Origin: RPQJ01 sp963732415
Lineage (GTDB): Bacteria; Pseudomonadota; Gammaproteobacteria; Steroidobacterales; Steroidobacteraceae
NCBI GenBank assembly: GCA_963732415.1
Contig: CAVSZK010000009.1
Coordinates: 1 to 64,000 of the forward strand
Reading direction: 5' to 3'
Length of the DNA: 64,000 nt
Shown here: positions 43,020-52,831 of the stretch, piece by piece
Position numbering within the stretch: the stretch's first letter is position 1
Layout: each line of letters opens with the position of its first letter
The notes under the pieces: model-generated
Told to the model about the DNA's origin: nothing
Databases searched by the model: none
The model's input: the letters and a program-made list of their open reading frames with translations, nothing else
Made by a program: the position numbers and the translations under genes

Positions 43020-44828
43020 TCAATGGCTCCCATGAAGCTGGAGGTGTTCCACGATCGGTCCGAGCGCGAGCGCGGGCAGGAAGGTCAGTGCGCCGACCAG
43101 CAGCACGGTGGTCACCAGCAGGGTGACGAAGAGTGGTGTGTGTGTGGGCAAGGTGCCTGCCGTGATCGCCGTCGCGCGCTTGGCCGCCAGGCTGCCGGCG
43201 ATGGCCAGTACCGGGATCATCAGCCAGTAGCGCGAAACCCACATCGCGATGCCAAGCGCGAAATTGTAGAAAGGCGTGTTGGCCGAGAGACCCGCGAAGG
43301 CACTGCCGTTGTTGTTGCCGGCGGACGAGAACGCATACAGGATCTCCGAGAACCCGTGCACGCCGGGATTGCCGACGCTCGCCGTGGCCGCCGGCGTCAT
43401 GACTGCCACTGCAGTGCCCAGCAGGACCGCGACGCACGGCACCAGCAGCACGATCGCAGCCATCTTGACCTCGTAGGCCTCGATCTTCTTGCCCAGGTAT
43501 TCGGGCGTGCGTCCGACCATCAGTCCGGCGATGAACACCGCGATAACGGCGAACATCAACATGCCGTAGAGGCCGCTGCCAACGCCGCCGAACACGACCT
43601 CACCGAGTTGCATGAGCCACATCGGGACCAGCCCGCCGAGCGGCGTGAACGAATCGTGCATGGAGTTGACCGAGCCGTTCGATGCGGCCGTCGTCGCGGT
43701 TGCCCACAGTGCGGAGTTCGCGATCCCGAAGCGGGTCTCCTTGCCTTCCATGTTGCCGCCGGCCTGTGCCGCCGAGGCCGCCTGGTCGACACCGAGCGCA
43801 TCGAATCGGGGATTTCCCGCCTGCTCGGCCGCAAGCGCGCCGACCAGCAGCGGCACGAAGATCACCAGCATCGCGGCCAGCAATGCCCAGCCCTGTCGCC
43901 TGTCGTTGACCATACTGCCGAACGTGTAACAGAGAGCCGCGGGAATCAGCAGAATCGCCAGCACCTCGAGGAAGTTCGTCAGTGGCGTCGGGTTCTCGAA
44001 CGGGTGCGCGGAATTCACGTTGAAAAACCCGCCGCCATTCGTGCCCAGCTGCTTGATCGCCACCTGGCTTGCCGCCGGGCCGAGCGGCAGGGTCTGCTCG
44101 GTGACAGTCTCGTCCTTCATGACGGGCGCCCCGGTCACGTCCAGTTGCGGCGAGCCATCGGCGTTGGTTGCGGGCACCTGGATGACCACGGGCTCGACGA
44201 GGCTCGCCGTCTGGTAAGGCGCGAACGATTGCACGACGCCCTGCGACGCGAGTGCCACCGCCAGGATGAAGGACAGGGGCAGCAGCACGTAGAGCGTGAC
44301 GCGCGTGAAATCGACCCAGAAGTTGCCGATTACGCCCGCCTCGCGGCGGACGAAACCGCGGATCAACGCGATCAACACCGCAATACCGGTGGCGGCCGAC
44401 AGGAAATTCTGCACCGCGAGCCCGAGCATCTGCGTCAGGTAGCTCATCGTCGCTTCGCCGGCATAGCCCTGCCAGTTGGTGTTTGTCGCAAAGCTGACTG
44501 CCGTGTTGAACGACGAGTCGGGCGATACCGCACCAAGCCCCTGCGGGTTCAGCGGCAGCAGGCCCTGAAGGCGCTGCAGCGCATACACCGCGATGACGCC
44601 CAGGACATTCACCAGCAGGGCGCCGACCGCGTAGCGCTTCCAGTCCGATTCACCGACGGCGTCTATGCCCGAGATCCGATAGATCAGCCGTTCAACGGGC
44701 CCGACGAGCGGCGACATGAACGTGGGCTCGCCCTGGAAGACGGCAGCCATGTAGACGCCGAGCGGCTTCACAAGCAGTACCAGGAGCACCAGGTACAGGG
44801 CCAGCTGCAGAAGTCCCTGGCCGGTCAC
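43020..44828 (-). CDS. kdpA: K+-transporting ATPase subunit A
   Basis: The potassium-selective channel-like subunit of KdpFABC, 602 residues with about ten membrane helices. Selectivity-filter-type segments are visible, including SFATNTNWQGYAGE, LGTNGGGFFNVNSAHPFENPTPL and SSAGNNNGSAFAGL. It starts with GTG at 44828, overlapping the kdpF stop by 4 nt (GTGA), with GGAG 8 nt upstream inside kdpF. One base separates its stop from the kdpB start. It is intact. Confidence 0.97.
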   Translation of the reverse strand: MTGQGLLQLALYLVLLVLLVKPLGVYMAAVFQGEPTFMSPLVGPVERLIYRISGIDAVGESDWKRYAVGALLVNVLGVIAVYALQRLQGLLPLNPQGLGAVSPDSSFNTAVSFATNTNWQGYAGEATMSYLTQMLGLAVQNFLSAATGIAVLIALIRGFVRREAGVIGNFWVDFTRVTLYVLLPLSFILAVALASQGVVQSFAPYQTASLVEPVVIQVPATNADGSPQLDVTGAPVMKDETVTEQTLPLGPAASQVAIKQLGTNGGGFFNVNSAHPFENPTPLTNFLEVLAILLIPAALCYTFGSMVNDRRQGWALLAAMLVIFVPLLVGALAAEQAGNPRFDALGVDQAASAAQAGGNMEGKETRFGIANSALWATATTAASNGSVNSMHDSFTPLGGLVPMWLMQLGEVVFGGVGSGLYGMLMFAVIAVFIAGLMVGRTPEYLGKKIEAYEVKMAAIVLLVPCVAVLLGTAVAVMTPAATASVGNPGVHGFSEILYAFSSAGNNNGSAFAGLSANTPFYNFALGIAMWVSRYWLMIPVLAIAGSLAAKRATAITAGTLPTHTPLFVTLLVTTVLLVGALTFLPALALGPIVEHLQLHGSH

Positions 44829-44917
44829 TGGAATTTCTCCGGGTAGAGGAGCGCGACCACGAGGTAGACGAATAGCCCGACGGCGAGCAACAGGCCAATC
44901 GCGTCCACGGGAGTCAT
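44825..44917 (-). CDS. kdpF: KdpF small stabilising subunit
   Basis: A 30-residue single-helix protein: a short N-terminus (MTPVDAIG), a hydrophobic helix (LLLAVGLFVYLVVALL) and the conserved KdpF end YPEKFQ. KdpF stabilises the KdpABC complex in the membrane. It overlaps kdpA by 4 nt downstream and the 30-aa leader ORF by 4 nt upstream. Its size makes it easy to miss, but the C-terminal YPEKF and position are diagnostic. Confidence 0.9.
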   Translation of the reverse strand: MTPVDAIGLLLAVGLFVYLVVALLYPEKFQ

Positions 44918-45006
44918 GCCTGCCCCCTCAGCCGGTCGCACAGCTGGAACAGCCCCCAGGTCGCGCCGCACAGCACCAGTGTCACCAGCAGAACGACGAC
45001 TGCCAT
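44914..45006 (-). CDS. 30-residue membrane peptide heading the kdp operon
   Basis: A small ORF with a strong ribosome site (GGAGG, 7 nt before ATG). It encodes a hydrophobic stretch from MAVVVLLVTLVL onward, then a polar tail QLCDRLRGQA. Its TGA overlaps the kdpF ATG (ATGA), so it is the coupled first cistron of the operon. It has two Cys and one predicted membrane helix. I recognise no named family; it could be an additional small subunit of the Kdp complex or a leader peptide for coupling. Confidence 0.65.
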   Translation of the reverse strand: MAVVVLLVTLVLCGATWGLFQLCDRLRGQA

Positions 45007-45048
45007 GGCCTTACCTCCGGATAGCGAGGCTAGTCTAGGCGCCAGGGT

Positions 45049-45064
45049 GTTAGGGCGGGGTTAG
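45049..45064. promoter_or_regulatory. Direct repeat GTTAG-N6-GTTAG upstream of kdp
   Basis: Two GTTAG boxes (45049-45053 and 45060-45064; CTAAC on the coding strand) are 11 bp apart, one helical turn, about 45 bp before the first kdp start codon, with TAGACT downstream as a possible -10. OmpR-type regulators bind such tandem repeats, so this is a candidate KdpE site. Confidence 0.4.
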
Positions 45065-45155
45065 GAAATCAGCGTCACGCGGCCTGACGCCGGCGAGCCG
45101 CTCGAAGTCGGGCGGCGGGACGACCAGTTCTGCCGGCTGCAATCGAATGGCCGCG

Positions 45156-45986
45156 CTAGACGGCGAGCCAGGACACCAGGTCGCCGATCACTCGATCTTT
45201 CTCTGGCTCGTTGTAGATCTCGTGGTACAGGCCGTTGTAGATGCGGATCGAACGCCGCCTCTCGAGGCCGAGGTGCTGGTATATGTGCTGCGCCGCGGGC
45301 AGCGGCACGATTTCGTCGGCAGAGCCGTGCTGAATCAGCACCGGCAGGCGCAATTCGTGCGCGCTCTGCTGCAGCGTGTCCATCGCGTCGAGCAACTCGG
45401 CGATGGTGCGCGCCGGAATCGCGCCGTGGAACACCAGTGGGTCTGACTCGTAGGCTCGAACGACGCTCGGATCACGGCTGATGGCCCTGGGTGAAATCGT
45501 CATCACGCCGGTGTCGGGGCGTAGCGCCGAAAGTGCCCGCACCGTCAAGCGCTTGAGCAGCGGCGGCGCCTCTGCGACAGCCAGTGCGGGCGCGGACAAT
45601 ACCAGCGCCCGCAGGGCGTTCTCGTACTTGAGCCCGCACCCAAGCGCGATCGCGCCGCCCATGCTGTGACCTAACAGTATGACCGGCAGCCCCGGATGCA
45701 GACGCTGCGCCCGTCCCAGGAACGAACCCAGGTCCGACACGACGTAGTCAAAACGCTCGATATTTGCCCTCGGACCTCCGGACCTGCCGTGTCCGCGGTG
45801 ATCGAGCGCATGGACGGCAAACCCCTTCTCCACCAGCTGGCTCGCCAGTGGGACGTAGCGACCGCCGTGCTCACCGAGCCCGTGCGAGATGACGATCACC
45901 GCGCGCGCAGCACCGTCGGGCAGCCACGCCTGGCCGTACAGGCTTGTGTCCCCGCAGCCCGGGAATTCCATTTCTCGGTGTATCAC
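45156..45986 (-). CDS. Monoacylglycerol lipase-like alpha/beta hydrolase
   Basis: A 276-residue serine hydrolase related to bacterial and mammalian monoacylglycerol lipase/lysophospholipase. Features are ISHGLGEHGGRY (oxyanion side), LDHRGHGRSGGPRANIE, the nucleophile elbow LLGHSMGGAIAL, a catalytic Asp in HGSADEIVPL and His in GLYHEIYNEPEKD. No signal peptide is seen, so it is probably cytoplasmic. It starts with GTG at 45986, GGAG 6 nt upstream. It would release glycerol and a fatty acid, feeding GlpK and FadBA. Confidence 0.9.
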   Translation of the reverse strand: MIHREMEFPGCGDTSLYGQAWLPDGAARAVIVISHGLGEHGGRYVPLASQLVEKGFAVHALDHRGHGRSGGPRANIERFDYVVSDLGSFLGRAQRLHPGLPVILLGHSMGGAIALGCGLKYENALRALVLSAPALAVAEAPPLLKRLTVRALSALRPDTGVMTISPRAISRDPSVVRAYESDPLVFHGAIPARTIAELLDAMDTLQQSAHELRLPVLIQHGSADEIVPLPAAQHIYQHLGLERRRSIRIYNGLYHEIYNEPEKDRVIGDLVSWLAV

Positions 45987-46094
45987 CGCAGGCTCCTGGT
46001 GTCCGTCCTCTGTTTGCGTCCCATTTTGCGCCCGATCCGGCGGGCCAGCCAGCCGCGGTCCTTACTGCATCCGTCGAATACGGGGCCCGACGAC

Positions 46095-47006
46095 TCAGGT
46101 GTCGCCGAACGCGGCCAGCGCCCGCTCGGCGACTACCGCCCCATGCTCCTGTACGAAGTGGCCGGCGTCGTGCAGCTCGAGCGGCGCCGGACAATTTCGC
46201 ATCGACTTCGCCAGCGCGTGCATGACAGTTGGGCCCAGCACCGGATCCTGCATGCCGATCGCCATGAACGTGCGGCCCTTCCAGTCCTCCCGGAAGAACT
46301 GAGCCGCACGCAGCGAATGGTCCACGCCTTCCATGTCGGGCGTGACCGGCACGATTGCCGGGAAGCGGCGCGCACCAGCACGGTATCGAGCGTCGGGAAA
46401 CGGCGCAGCGTAGGCGGCGGCCTCCGCGTCGGTCATCCCCGAAACCGCGCGCTTCATCATCGCGGCAATGTCGAAGTCGGGCTTCGATGCAACGTACGCC
46501 TTCCATGCATCGAATCCGGGGCCCGGCGAGCGACCAATGCCGAGGCCCGTGTTCATGACGAGCAGGCGATCGATGCGTTCCGGGTATGCCATCGGCAGCG
46601 TCAGGCCGAGCAGCCCGCCCCAGTCCTGCACGACGAGGGTCACGCGCTGGAGATCCTGCTTTTCGATGAAACGCATCAGCATCGAGCGATGAAAATTGAA
46701 CGTGTAGACCGCATCGTCGACCGGCTTGTCTGATCGACCGAAGCCGAAAAGATCTGGCGCCACGACGCGATGACCGGCCGCCTTGAACACCGGGATCATC
46801 TTTCGGTACAGGTAGCACCAGGTGGGCTGGCCGTGCAGGCACAGAACCGTACGCCCGCTCGCTGGAATCGGTTGCTCGTCGAGGTAGTGCATTCGCAGTC
46901 CCTCGTATCCCGGGAGATCGTCGATGTAGTGCGGGGCAAATGCATAGCCCGGCAGCGCGGAAAACCGCTCATCGGGCGTCCTCAGAGCTTCGATCGTAAC
47001 GGCCAT
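46095..47006 (-). CDS. Haloalkane dehalogenase-like hydrolase
   Basis: A 303-residue alpha/beta hydrolase of the HLD-I (DhlA-like) group. LCLHGQPTWCYLYRKMIP contains a halide-stabilising Trp candidate, Asp128-Trp129 in VVQDWGGLLGL are the nucleophile and second halide ligand, and the C-terminal HDAGHFVQEHG holds the catalytic His. Haloalkane dehalogenases hydrolyse carbon-halogen bonds, but many homologues are promiscuous hydrolases, so the natural substrate is open. GAGGAG precedes ATG 47006. It follows the CDF transporter on the same strand with a 25-bp gap. Confidence 0.85.
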   Translation of the reverse strand: MAVTIEALRTPDERFSALPGYAFAPHYIDDLPGYEGLRMHYLDEQPIPASGRTVLCLHGQPTWCYLYRKMIPVFKAAGHRVVAPDLFGFGRSDKPVDDAVYTFNFHRSMLMRFIEKQDLQRVTLVVQDWGGLLGLTLPMAYPERIDRLLVMNTGLGIGRSPGPGFDAWKAYVASKPDFDIAAMMKRAVSGMTDAEAAAYAAPFPDARYRAGARRFPAIVPVTPDMEGVDHSLRAAQFFREDWKGRTFMAIGMQDPVLGPTVMHALAKSMRNCPAPLELHDAGHFVQEHGAVVAERALAAFGDT

Positions 47007-47031
47007 GTTCGTCTCCTCGTTTGCGGCGGTC

Positions 47032-47943
47032 TCAGGGCGCTTCGTCCCGGTGCAGGTCGTCGTCGTCCATCGCCAGCGGATCGCCCAGTGGCTCGAGGTG
47101 CGTGAATACGGTGACCGGCGGCAGCGCACGCCGGATGTCAGCCTCGATGCGCTCCAACTCGTCGTGGCCTCGCTGCACGGGCCACTCGGGCGGGACCAGC
47201 ACGTGCAGCGACACGAACCTCCGCGCTCCGGCCTGCCGGGTCCTGAGCGCGTGATACTCGATGCCACGGGACGCGTAGCGGTCGAGAACCTGCCTCAGCA
47301 ACTTGATCTCACTGGCCGGCAGCGAGGCATCCATGAGTCCGGCCACCGACGACATCACGATGCGGCTGCCGGTCCAGACGATATTGACGGCAACGGCGAT
47401 AGCGACCAGCGGGTCGAGCTGGTTCCATCCTGTCACGGCGACCGCGGCTACACCAACCAGGACGCCGGCTGACGTCCACACGTCGGTGAGCAGGTGATGG
47501 GCGCTGGCGTTCAGCGTCACCGAGCGATGAGTGCGCGCCGCGCGCAGCAGCACCAGCGCAACGCCCAGGTTCACCAGCGCCGCTGCCACCGAAACCGCGA
47601 GGCCCAGGCCCACCTGCTCCAGGGCGCGCGGATGCAGCAGGCGATCTACTGCGGCGACCGCGATGCTGATCGCGGCAATGACGATCAGCGTACCCTCCAC
47701 GCCTGCGGAAAAGTACTCAGCCTTGCCGTGACCGTAAGGGTGATCCTCGTCGGGCGGCCGGGCAGCGATGCTCAGCATCGCGAGCGCCATCAGCGCGCCG
47801 GCGAGATTCACCAGCGACTCGAGCGCGTCGGACAGCAGGCCGACGGAACCGGTGAGCTGCCAGGCTGCCGTCTTCAGCAGCATCGTGACGATCGCCGCCG
47901 CGATCGACAGCCAGGCGAAGTGGGTCAGCGAAGGCAAGCGCAT
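47032..47943 (-). CDS. Cation diffusion facilitator (divalent metal efflux)
   Basis: A 303-residue inner-membrane metal/proton antiporter of the CDF family. There are six membrane helices in the first 210 residues; metal-site motifs are LLSDALESLVNL in helix 2 and HHLLTDVWTS in helix 5. The cytosolic C-terminal domain includes EYHALRTRQAGARRFVSLHV. Zn, Fe, Co or Mn are possible; the HxxxD pattern of helix 5 is typical of Zn/Fe transporters such as FieF. It lies upstream of the dehalogenase gene in the same direction. Confidence 0.92.
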   Translation of the reverse strand: MRLPSLTHFAWLSIAAAIVTMLLKTAAWQLTGSVGLLSDALESLVNLAGALMALAMLSIAARPPDEDHPYGHGKAEYFSAGVEGTLIVIAAISIAVAAVDRLLHPRALEQVGLGLAVSVAAALVNLGVALVLLRAARTHRSVTLNASAHHLLTDVWTSAGVLVGVAAVAVTGWNQLDPLVAIAVAVNIVWTGSRIVMSSVAGLMDASLPASEIKLLRQVLDRYASRGIEYHALRTRQAGARRFVSLHVLVPPEWPVQRGHDELERIEADIRRALPPVTVFTHLEPLGDPLAMDDDDLHRDEAP

Positions 47944-48018
47944 CGAGGCTAATCTACGTCAGGCAGGCATCGATTCGCCGCCCTCACCTCGAGCGGCCGT
48001 GCCATGCGCGTTCGGGCA

Positions 48019-48489
48019 TCAGCCGGCCGGCGTGGCCTGCTGCGCGTGCCTGCAGGTGTAGGTCACGATCTCGAAAAAGATACTGGCAGGCGGCGCGTCC
48101 ATCCAAATCAGGTTACGGTCGTTGCGCGACGCCTTCTGCACCACGTCTCCCTGCAGGTCGGCGCCCGAAAAAGCCTCGTTCTTTGCCATCGCGATCTTTC
48201 GCGACGTGCAGTCGACCCGGTAGAGGGTCCGCGTGGAGAGGAAGGTCTTGCCTGCCTTGGCGGCCGGCCTCGGGGCGGTGAAATTCTCCTTCACCTTTAC
48301 TTCGATGGTCGTGCCGACCGGCTTCATGGATTGCGTGTTGACGAACGCTTCCTCGCTGTCAGATGTCGCGACAGAGAACCACTTGTCGGCGCCCGCCGCA
48401 GCCGGCTGCTGCGCTGCGGCCAGGCCCCAGCCAAGCATCAGGACCACCGAACCGAGGGCGAGGGATGAATAGTTCATAGTCGGCATCAT
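48019..48489 (-). CDS. Surface-adhesin protein E-like secreted protein
   Basis: A 156-residue exported protein with a signal peptide ending near AAA-QQ (about residue 26). The mature domain resembles the surface-adhesin E family: WFSVATSDSEEAFVNTQSM, TLYRVDCTSRKIAM and FFEIVTYTC, with two conserved Cys that probably form a disulphide. Family members in this region are usually uncharacterised periplasmic proteins, so adhesion should not be assumed. AAGGAG lies 5 nt before the ATG at 48489. It diverges from the enoyl-CoA hydratase gene across 211 bp, in which I see no further gene. Confidence 0.75.
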   Translation of the reverse strand: MMPTMNYSSLALGSVVLMLGWGLAAAQQPAAAGADKWFSVATSDSEEAFVNTQSMKPVGTTIEVKVKENFTAPRPAAKAGKTFLSTRTLYRVDCTSRKIAMAKNEAFSGADLQGDVVQKASRNDRNLIWMDAPPASIFFEIVTYTCRHAQQATPAG

Positions 48490-48700
48490 GGGCACTCCTT
48501 GCGCCAGTCAACGGCGCGGCCCCCGGAGTGTAAGCCGACTGACCGGCGCACGGCGAGAACCATCTCGCCGGCTCGACAGCCGACATCCGAGGATTCATGC
48601 TCGACCGGCCTCGATATTCACCCGGCTGCCCCGTGATCCGTGCCAGGTTCCGGCAAGGGGCGGGCCAGGCGGTCCGACTCCTAGGATGGAGAGCAATTCC

Positions 48701-49480
48701 GTGACCGAAGACATCCTCATCACCGACGTCCGCGACGGCATTGCCACGCTTACGCTGAACCGTCCCCGCCAGATGAACGCACTCTCGGCCGAGCTGCGGC
48801 GGCGATTCGTCGCTGCGATCGATGAACTCGCGATCGACGATCGCGTTGCGGTCGTCATCATCACCGGCGCGGGCGAGAAAGCGTTCACGGCAGGCGTCGA
48901 CCTGAAGGAACTCGAGACCGCGCCGCTCACGGCCGCGGAGCTCGGCCCCGATGCCCCGATCAGCCGTGCCATGCGTGGCCTTGGCAAGCCTTCGATCGCC
49001 GCAGTCAACGGATTTGCCATCACCGGCGGCATGGAACTCGCCATCAACTGCGACATCCTCCTGGCGTCGACCACCGCGAAATTCGCCGACACGCATGCGA
49101 GGGTCGGAATCGTGCCGGGCTGGGGCATGTCGCAACTGCTGCCGCGAATGATCGGACCCGTACGCGCGCGCTACATGAGCTTCACCGGAAATTTCGTCGA
49201 TGCAGCTACCGCCAAGGCCTGGGGACTGGTGCTGGAGGTGCTGCCGCCTGGGGACCTGATGCCGTACTGCTGGAAGCTAGCCACAGAAATCGCCAGCTGC
49301 GACCGTGCCACGCTCTCGGACGTGCGCAGGCTGATCGGCGGCGGCCTGGACGGCACGCTCGCGGAGGGCCTCGCGCTCGAAGGCAGATTGAGCAAGGCGG
49401 CGACCGAGCGCGTGGACCCGTCGGCATTTGCATCCACGCGGGAAGCGGTCATGTCGCGCGGCAAGCAGCAGAGCAGCTGA
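48701..49480 (+). CDS. Enoyl-CoA hydratase/isomerase family protein
   Basis: A 259-residue crotonase-fold enzyme acting on a CoA thioester. LTLNRPRQMNALSAELR, the oxyanion-hole segment ITGAGEKAFTAGVDLKEL, and AVNGFAITGGMELAINCDILLAS with FADTHARVGIVPGWG are visible. The two catalytic Glu of hydratases are not both obvious, so hydratase versus other crotonase chemistry is uncertain. I chose GTG 48701, which has GGAGAG 7 nt upstream; an in-frame ATG at 48686 overlaps that site. It stands upstream of the MerR gene. Confidence 0.88.
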   Translation: MTEDILITDVRDGIATLTLNRPRQMNALSAELRRRFVAAIDELAIDDRVAVVIITGAGEKAFTAGVDLKELETAPLTAAELGPDAPISRAMRGLGKPSIAAVNGFAITGGMELAINCDILLASTTAKFADTHARVGIVPGWGMSQLLPRMIGPVRARYMSFTGNFVDAATAKAWGLVLEVLPPGDLMPYCWKLATEIASCDRATLSDVRRLIGGGLDGTLAEGLALEGRLSKAATERVDPSAFASTREAVMSRGKQQSS

Positions 49481-49511
49481 AGCGACGGCAGCAGAGGCCG
49501 GGCGCGGCCAA

Positions 49512-49522
49512 GTGTATAGTGT
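49512..49522 (+). promoter_or_regulatory. GTGTATAGTGT motif before the MerR gene
   Basis: This 11-mer differs by one base from GTGTGTAGTGT at 50403-50413, before the ferredoxin reductase gene. It includes TATAGT, a possible -10 box 10 nt before ATG 49531. I infer a shared operator that gives autoregulation. Confidence 0.45.
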
Positions 49523-49530
49523 CACTCAAC

Positions 49531-50346
49531 ATGAAAGCCCCAGCCAGGCGGCGCCCACCGGTCAAGGTGCGCACCAGCAGGACGACTGGCCCCGTTCAAG
49601 GCCGCGTCGAAACCCCGGAGCCGGAACCCCAGCTCCGGATGCGCGACCTGGTCCGCCAGAGCGGCCTGCCCCGCGAGACGATTCATTTCTACATCCAGCA
49701 GGGACTGCTCCCGCGCCCGCTGAAAACGGGCCGTAATACCGCACTGTATCCGCCGCAGCACCTGGAGCGGTTGCGCCGCATCCGCGAACTGCAGGAGCGG
49801 CAGTTCCTGCCGTTGAAGGCGATCCGTGCGGTACTCGCGGAGAGCACCGAGGAACGATTCACGCCGGAACAGGAAGACCTCGTGCGCCGGGTCAGGGCGA
49901 CGCTCGGCGGATGGGCAGACGCGCAGCAACGCCCGACCGTTCCTGTCGCCAACTTCGTGCCGGGGCGTGTTTCGCGCGAGGAGTTGCGCGAACTGGTGAA
50001 ATCCGACCAGGTACGAGTGCATGGCTCGATCGCGTCGGGCAAAGTCACCGCCGATGACGCGGTGATCCTCGAGTGCTGGGCGCAGTTCAAGGAATCAGGC
50101 CTCGGACCAGAGCGCGGTGTCTCGCCGGCCGAATTCCAGGTCTATGACCAGGCGATGGAGCAACTCGTTGCGCGCGAGGCACGCCTCGCGCTGCGTGCAT
50201 ATGACGGGGCCCCCGTCGAGGAAGTTTCCAGGGTCGTCGAACTCGCCGCCCCGATCATCGGGCGACTGCTCGCAGCCATGCACCGCAAGCGGCTGCGGCA
50301 GTTCCTCATCGACGCCGGCGGCAGCGCCACGCCGAACGCACGCTGA
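49531..50346 (+). CDS. MerR-family transcriptional regulator
   Basis: A 271-residue regulator. After a basic N-terminal extension (about 35 residues) comes the MerR winged helix (RMRDLVRQSGLPRETIHFYIQQGLLPRP) with LYPPQHLERLRRIRELQERQFLPLKAIRAVL. The C-terminal half is helical, without the Cys pattern of metal-sensing MerR proteins, so the effector is probably organic. I prefer ATG 49531 because TATAGT just upstream would give a near-leaderless transcript; GTG 49519 is the alternative. It precedes the reductase and diiron genes. Confidence 0.85.
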   Translation: MKAPARRRPPVKVRTSRTTGPVQGRVETPEPEPQLRMRDLVRQSGLPRETIHFYIQQGLLPRPLKTGRNTALYPPQHLERLRRIRELQERQFLPLKAIRAVLAESTEERFTPEQEDLVRRVRATLGGWADAQQRPTVPVANFVPGRVSREELRELVKSDQVRVHGSIASGKVTADDAVILECWAQFKESGLGPERGVSPAEFQVYDQAMEQLVAREARLALRAYDGAPVEEVSRVVELAAPIIGRLLAAMHRKRLRQFLIDAGGSATPNAR

Positions 50347-50402
50347 CTTCCCGCGGCTCCACGCGTCCACGCAGGTACAGCCACTTGCGGCCTTGCTGTA
50401 TT

Positions 50403-50423
50403 GTGTGTAGTGTTTATACACAC
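50403..50423. promoter_or_regulatory. Operator-like palindrome before the ferredoxin reductase
   Basis: GTGTGTA-N7-TACACAC is a perfect 7-7-7 inverted repeat 20 bp before the start codon. Its left half shares GTGTRTAGTGT with the site before the MerR gene, suggesting the neighbouring MerR protein binds both. Confidence 0.55.
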
Positions 50424-50443
50424 TTTAGATCAAGACCCCGATT

Positions 50444-51562
50444 ATGTCCGCCGTCACCGAATTCGTGCGCGGCTGGTTTTCGGAGCCGGCCGCGACATTC
50501 GAGCTCCGCAGCCCCAGCGCACGCTGGGGTACGCAGCGTTCGCATTCGCCGCGCAGGCTGCGCGTCGCGGAGGTGGTCGACGAGACGCCGACGGTGCGCA
50601 GTTACGTGCTCGAGTCGCAGGACGCCGCCTCCCCGCTTCAGTTCCTCGCCGGCCAGCACTTGACGTTGCTGGTGAACATCGACGGGGCGACACATCGCCG
50701 CTGCTACTCGTTCTCATCCGCCCCGGCAGCGGACGCGCGCCCGTCGATCACGGTCCGGCGCACACCCGACGGCCTGGTGTCGCGACACCTTCACCAGACG
50801 GTCGGCGTCGGCGATACGCTGCTGGCCACGAACCCCACCGGCGAGTTCACGCTGGCGACCGATCCGGCAGGGTCGCGCATGGTGGCGTTCGTTGCCGGGG
50901 GCGTGGGCGTAACCCCGCTGATCAGCCTGGTCGAATGCCTGCTGCGCGACGAACCCGCAAGCCACGCGGTCTTGCTCTGCGGCAATCGCTCTGATGAGGA
51001 AATCATCTTCCGCGAGCGGATCTCCGCGCTCGAAGCTTCTTACGCCCCGCGCCTGTCGGTGCATCACGCGCTGGACGCGCCGCCGGCTGGGTGGACCGGC
51101 ATCAGCGGTGTGCTCGACGGCCGTCGGGTGCTCGAAGCGCTCGGCGGCGCGGACGCGGACGCGTATTACATCTGCGGCCCGGAACCGATGATGCGCAGCG
51201 TATGCCAGGCGCTCGCCGACGCCGGCATCGTGGCCGACAGCATCCGCACCGAGCGTTTCGAGTACGCCAAGGTCGCGAAGACGCGCCTGCCCACCCAATC
51301 GGCCCAGCTGACTTTCGCCGCGAGCGGCAAGTGCGTCACGGTCCAGCCCGGCCAGACCATCCTGCAGGCCGGCATCGAGGCCGGCGTCGACCTGCCGCAC
51401 AGCTGCACTATGGGTGGCTGCGGCGCGTGCAGGGTCAGGAAATCCGGCGGCGAGGTCGTCACCAGTGAACCCAACTGCCTGACCGACCGTGAGCGCGAGG
51501 ATGGCTACATTCTCGCGTGCTGCAGCTACGCCGACGGCGACGTGACCATCGACAACCACTGA
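50444..51562 (+). CDS. Ferredoxin reductase with C-terminal 2Fe-2S domain
   Basis: A 372-residue electron-transfer protein of the class IA/phenylacetate-oxygenase-reductase type. The FAD-binding barrel has HRRCYSFSSAP, the NAD(P) domain has FVAGGVGVTPLISLVE and YYICGPEPMM, and the plant-type ferredoxin domain has Cys ligands in SCTMGGCGACRVRKSG plus a distal ACC. It would pass electrons from NAD(P)H to an oxygenase. The partner is probably the diiron protein that starts 36 bp downstream. An operator-like palindrome precedes it. Confidence 0.92.
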   Translation: MSAVTEFVRGWFSEPAATFELRSPSARWGTQRSHSPRRLRVAEVVDETPTVRSYVLESQDAASPLQFLAGQHLTLLVNIDGATHRRCYSFSSAPAADARPSITVRRTPDGLVSRHLHQTVGVGDTLLATNPTGEFTLATDPAGSRMVAFVAGGVGVTPLISLVECLLRDEPASHAVLLCGNRSDEEIIFRERISALEASYAPRLSVHHALDAPPAGWTGISGVLDGRRVLEALGGADADAYYICGPEPMMRSVCQALADAGIVADSIRTERFEYAKVAKTRLPTQSAQLTFAASGKCVTVQPGQTILQAGIEAGVDLPHSCTMGGCGACRVRKSGGEVVTSEPNCLTDREREDGYILACCSYADGDVTIDNH

Positions 51563-51598
51563 ACACAGACCGGAACCGACACCAGCGAGACCACACCC

Positions 51599-52768
<1,170 letters not shown>

Positions 52769-52831
52769 GCCCCGGCCAGCCCGCCGGCGAAGCGCCGCCC
52801 GGCGTGAACCGGCGCGGCGGCGACGCTCGCG

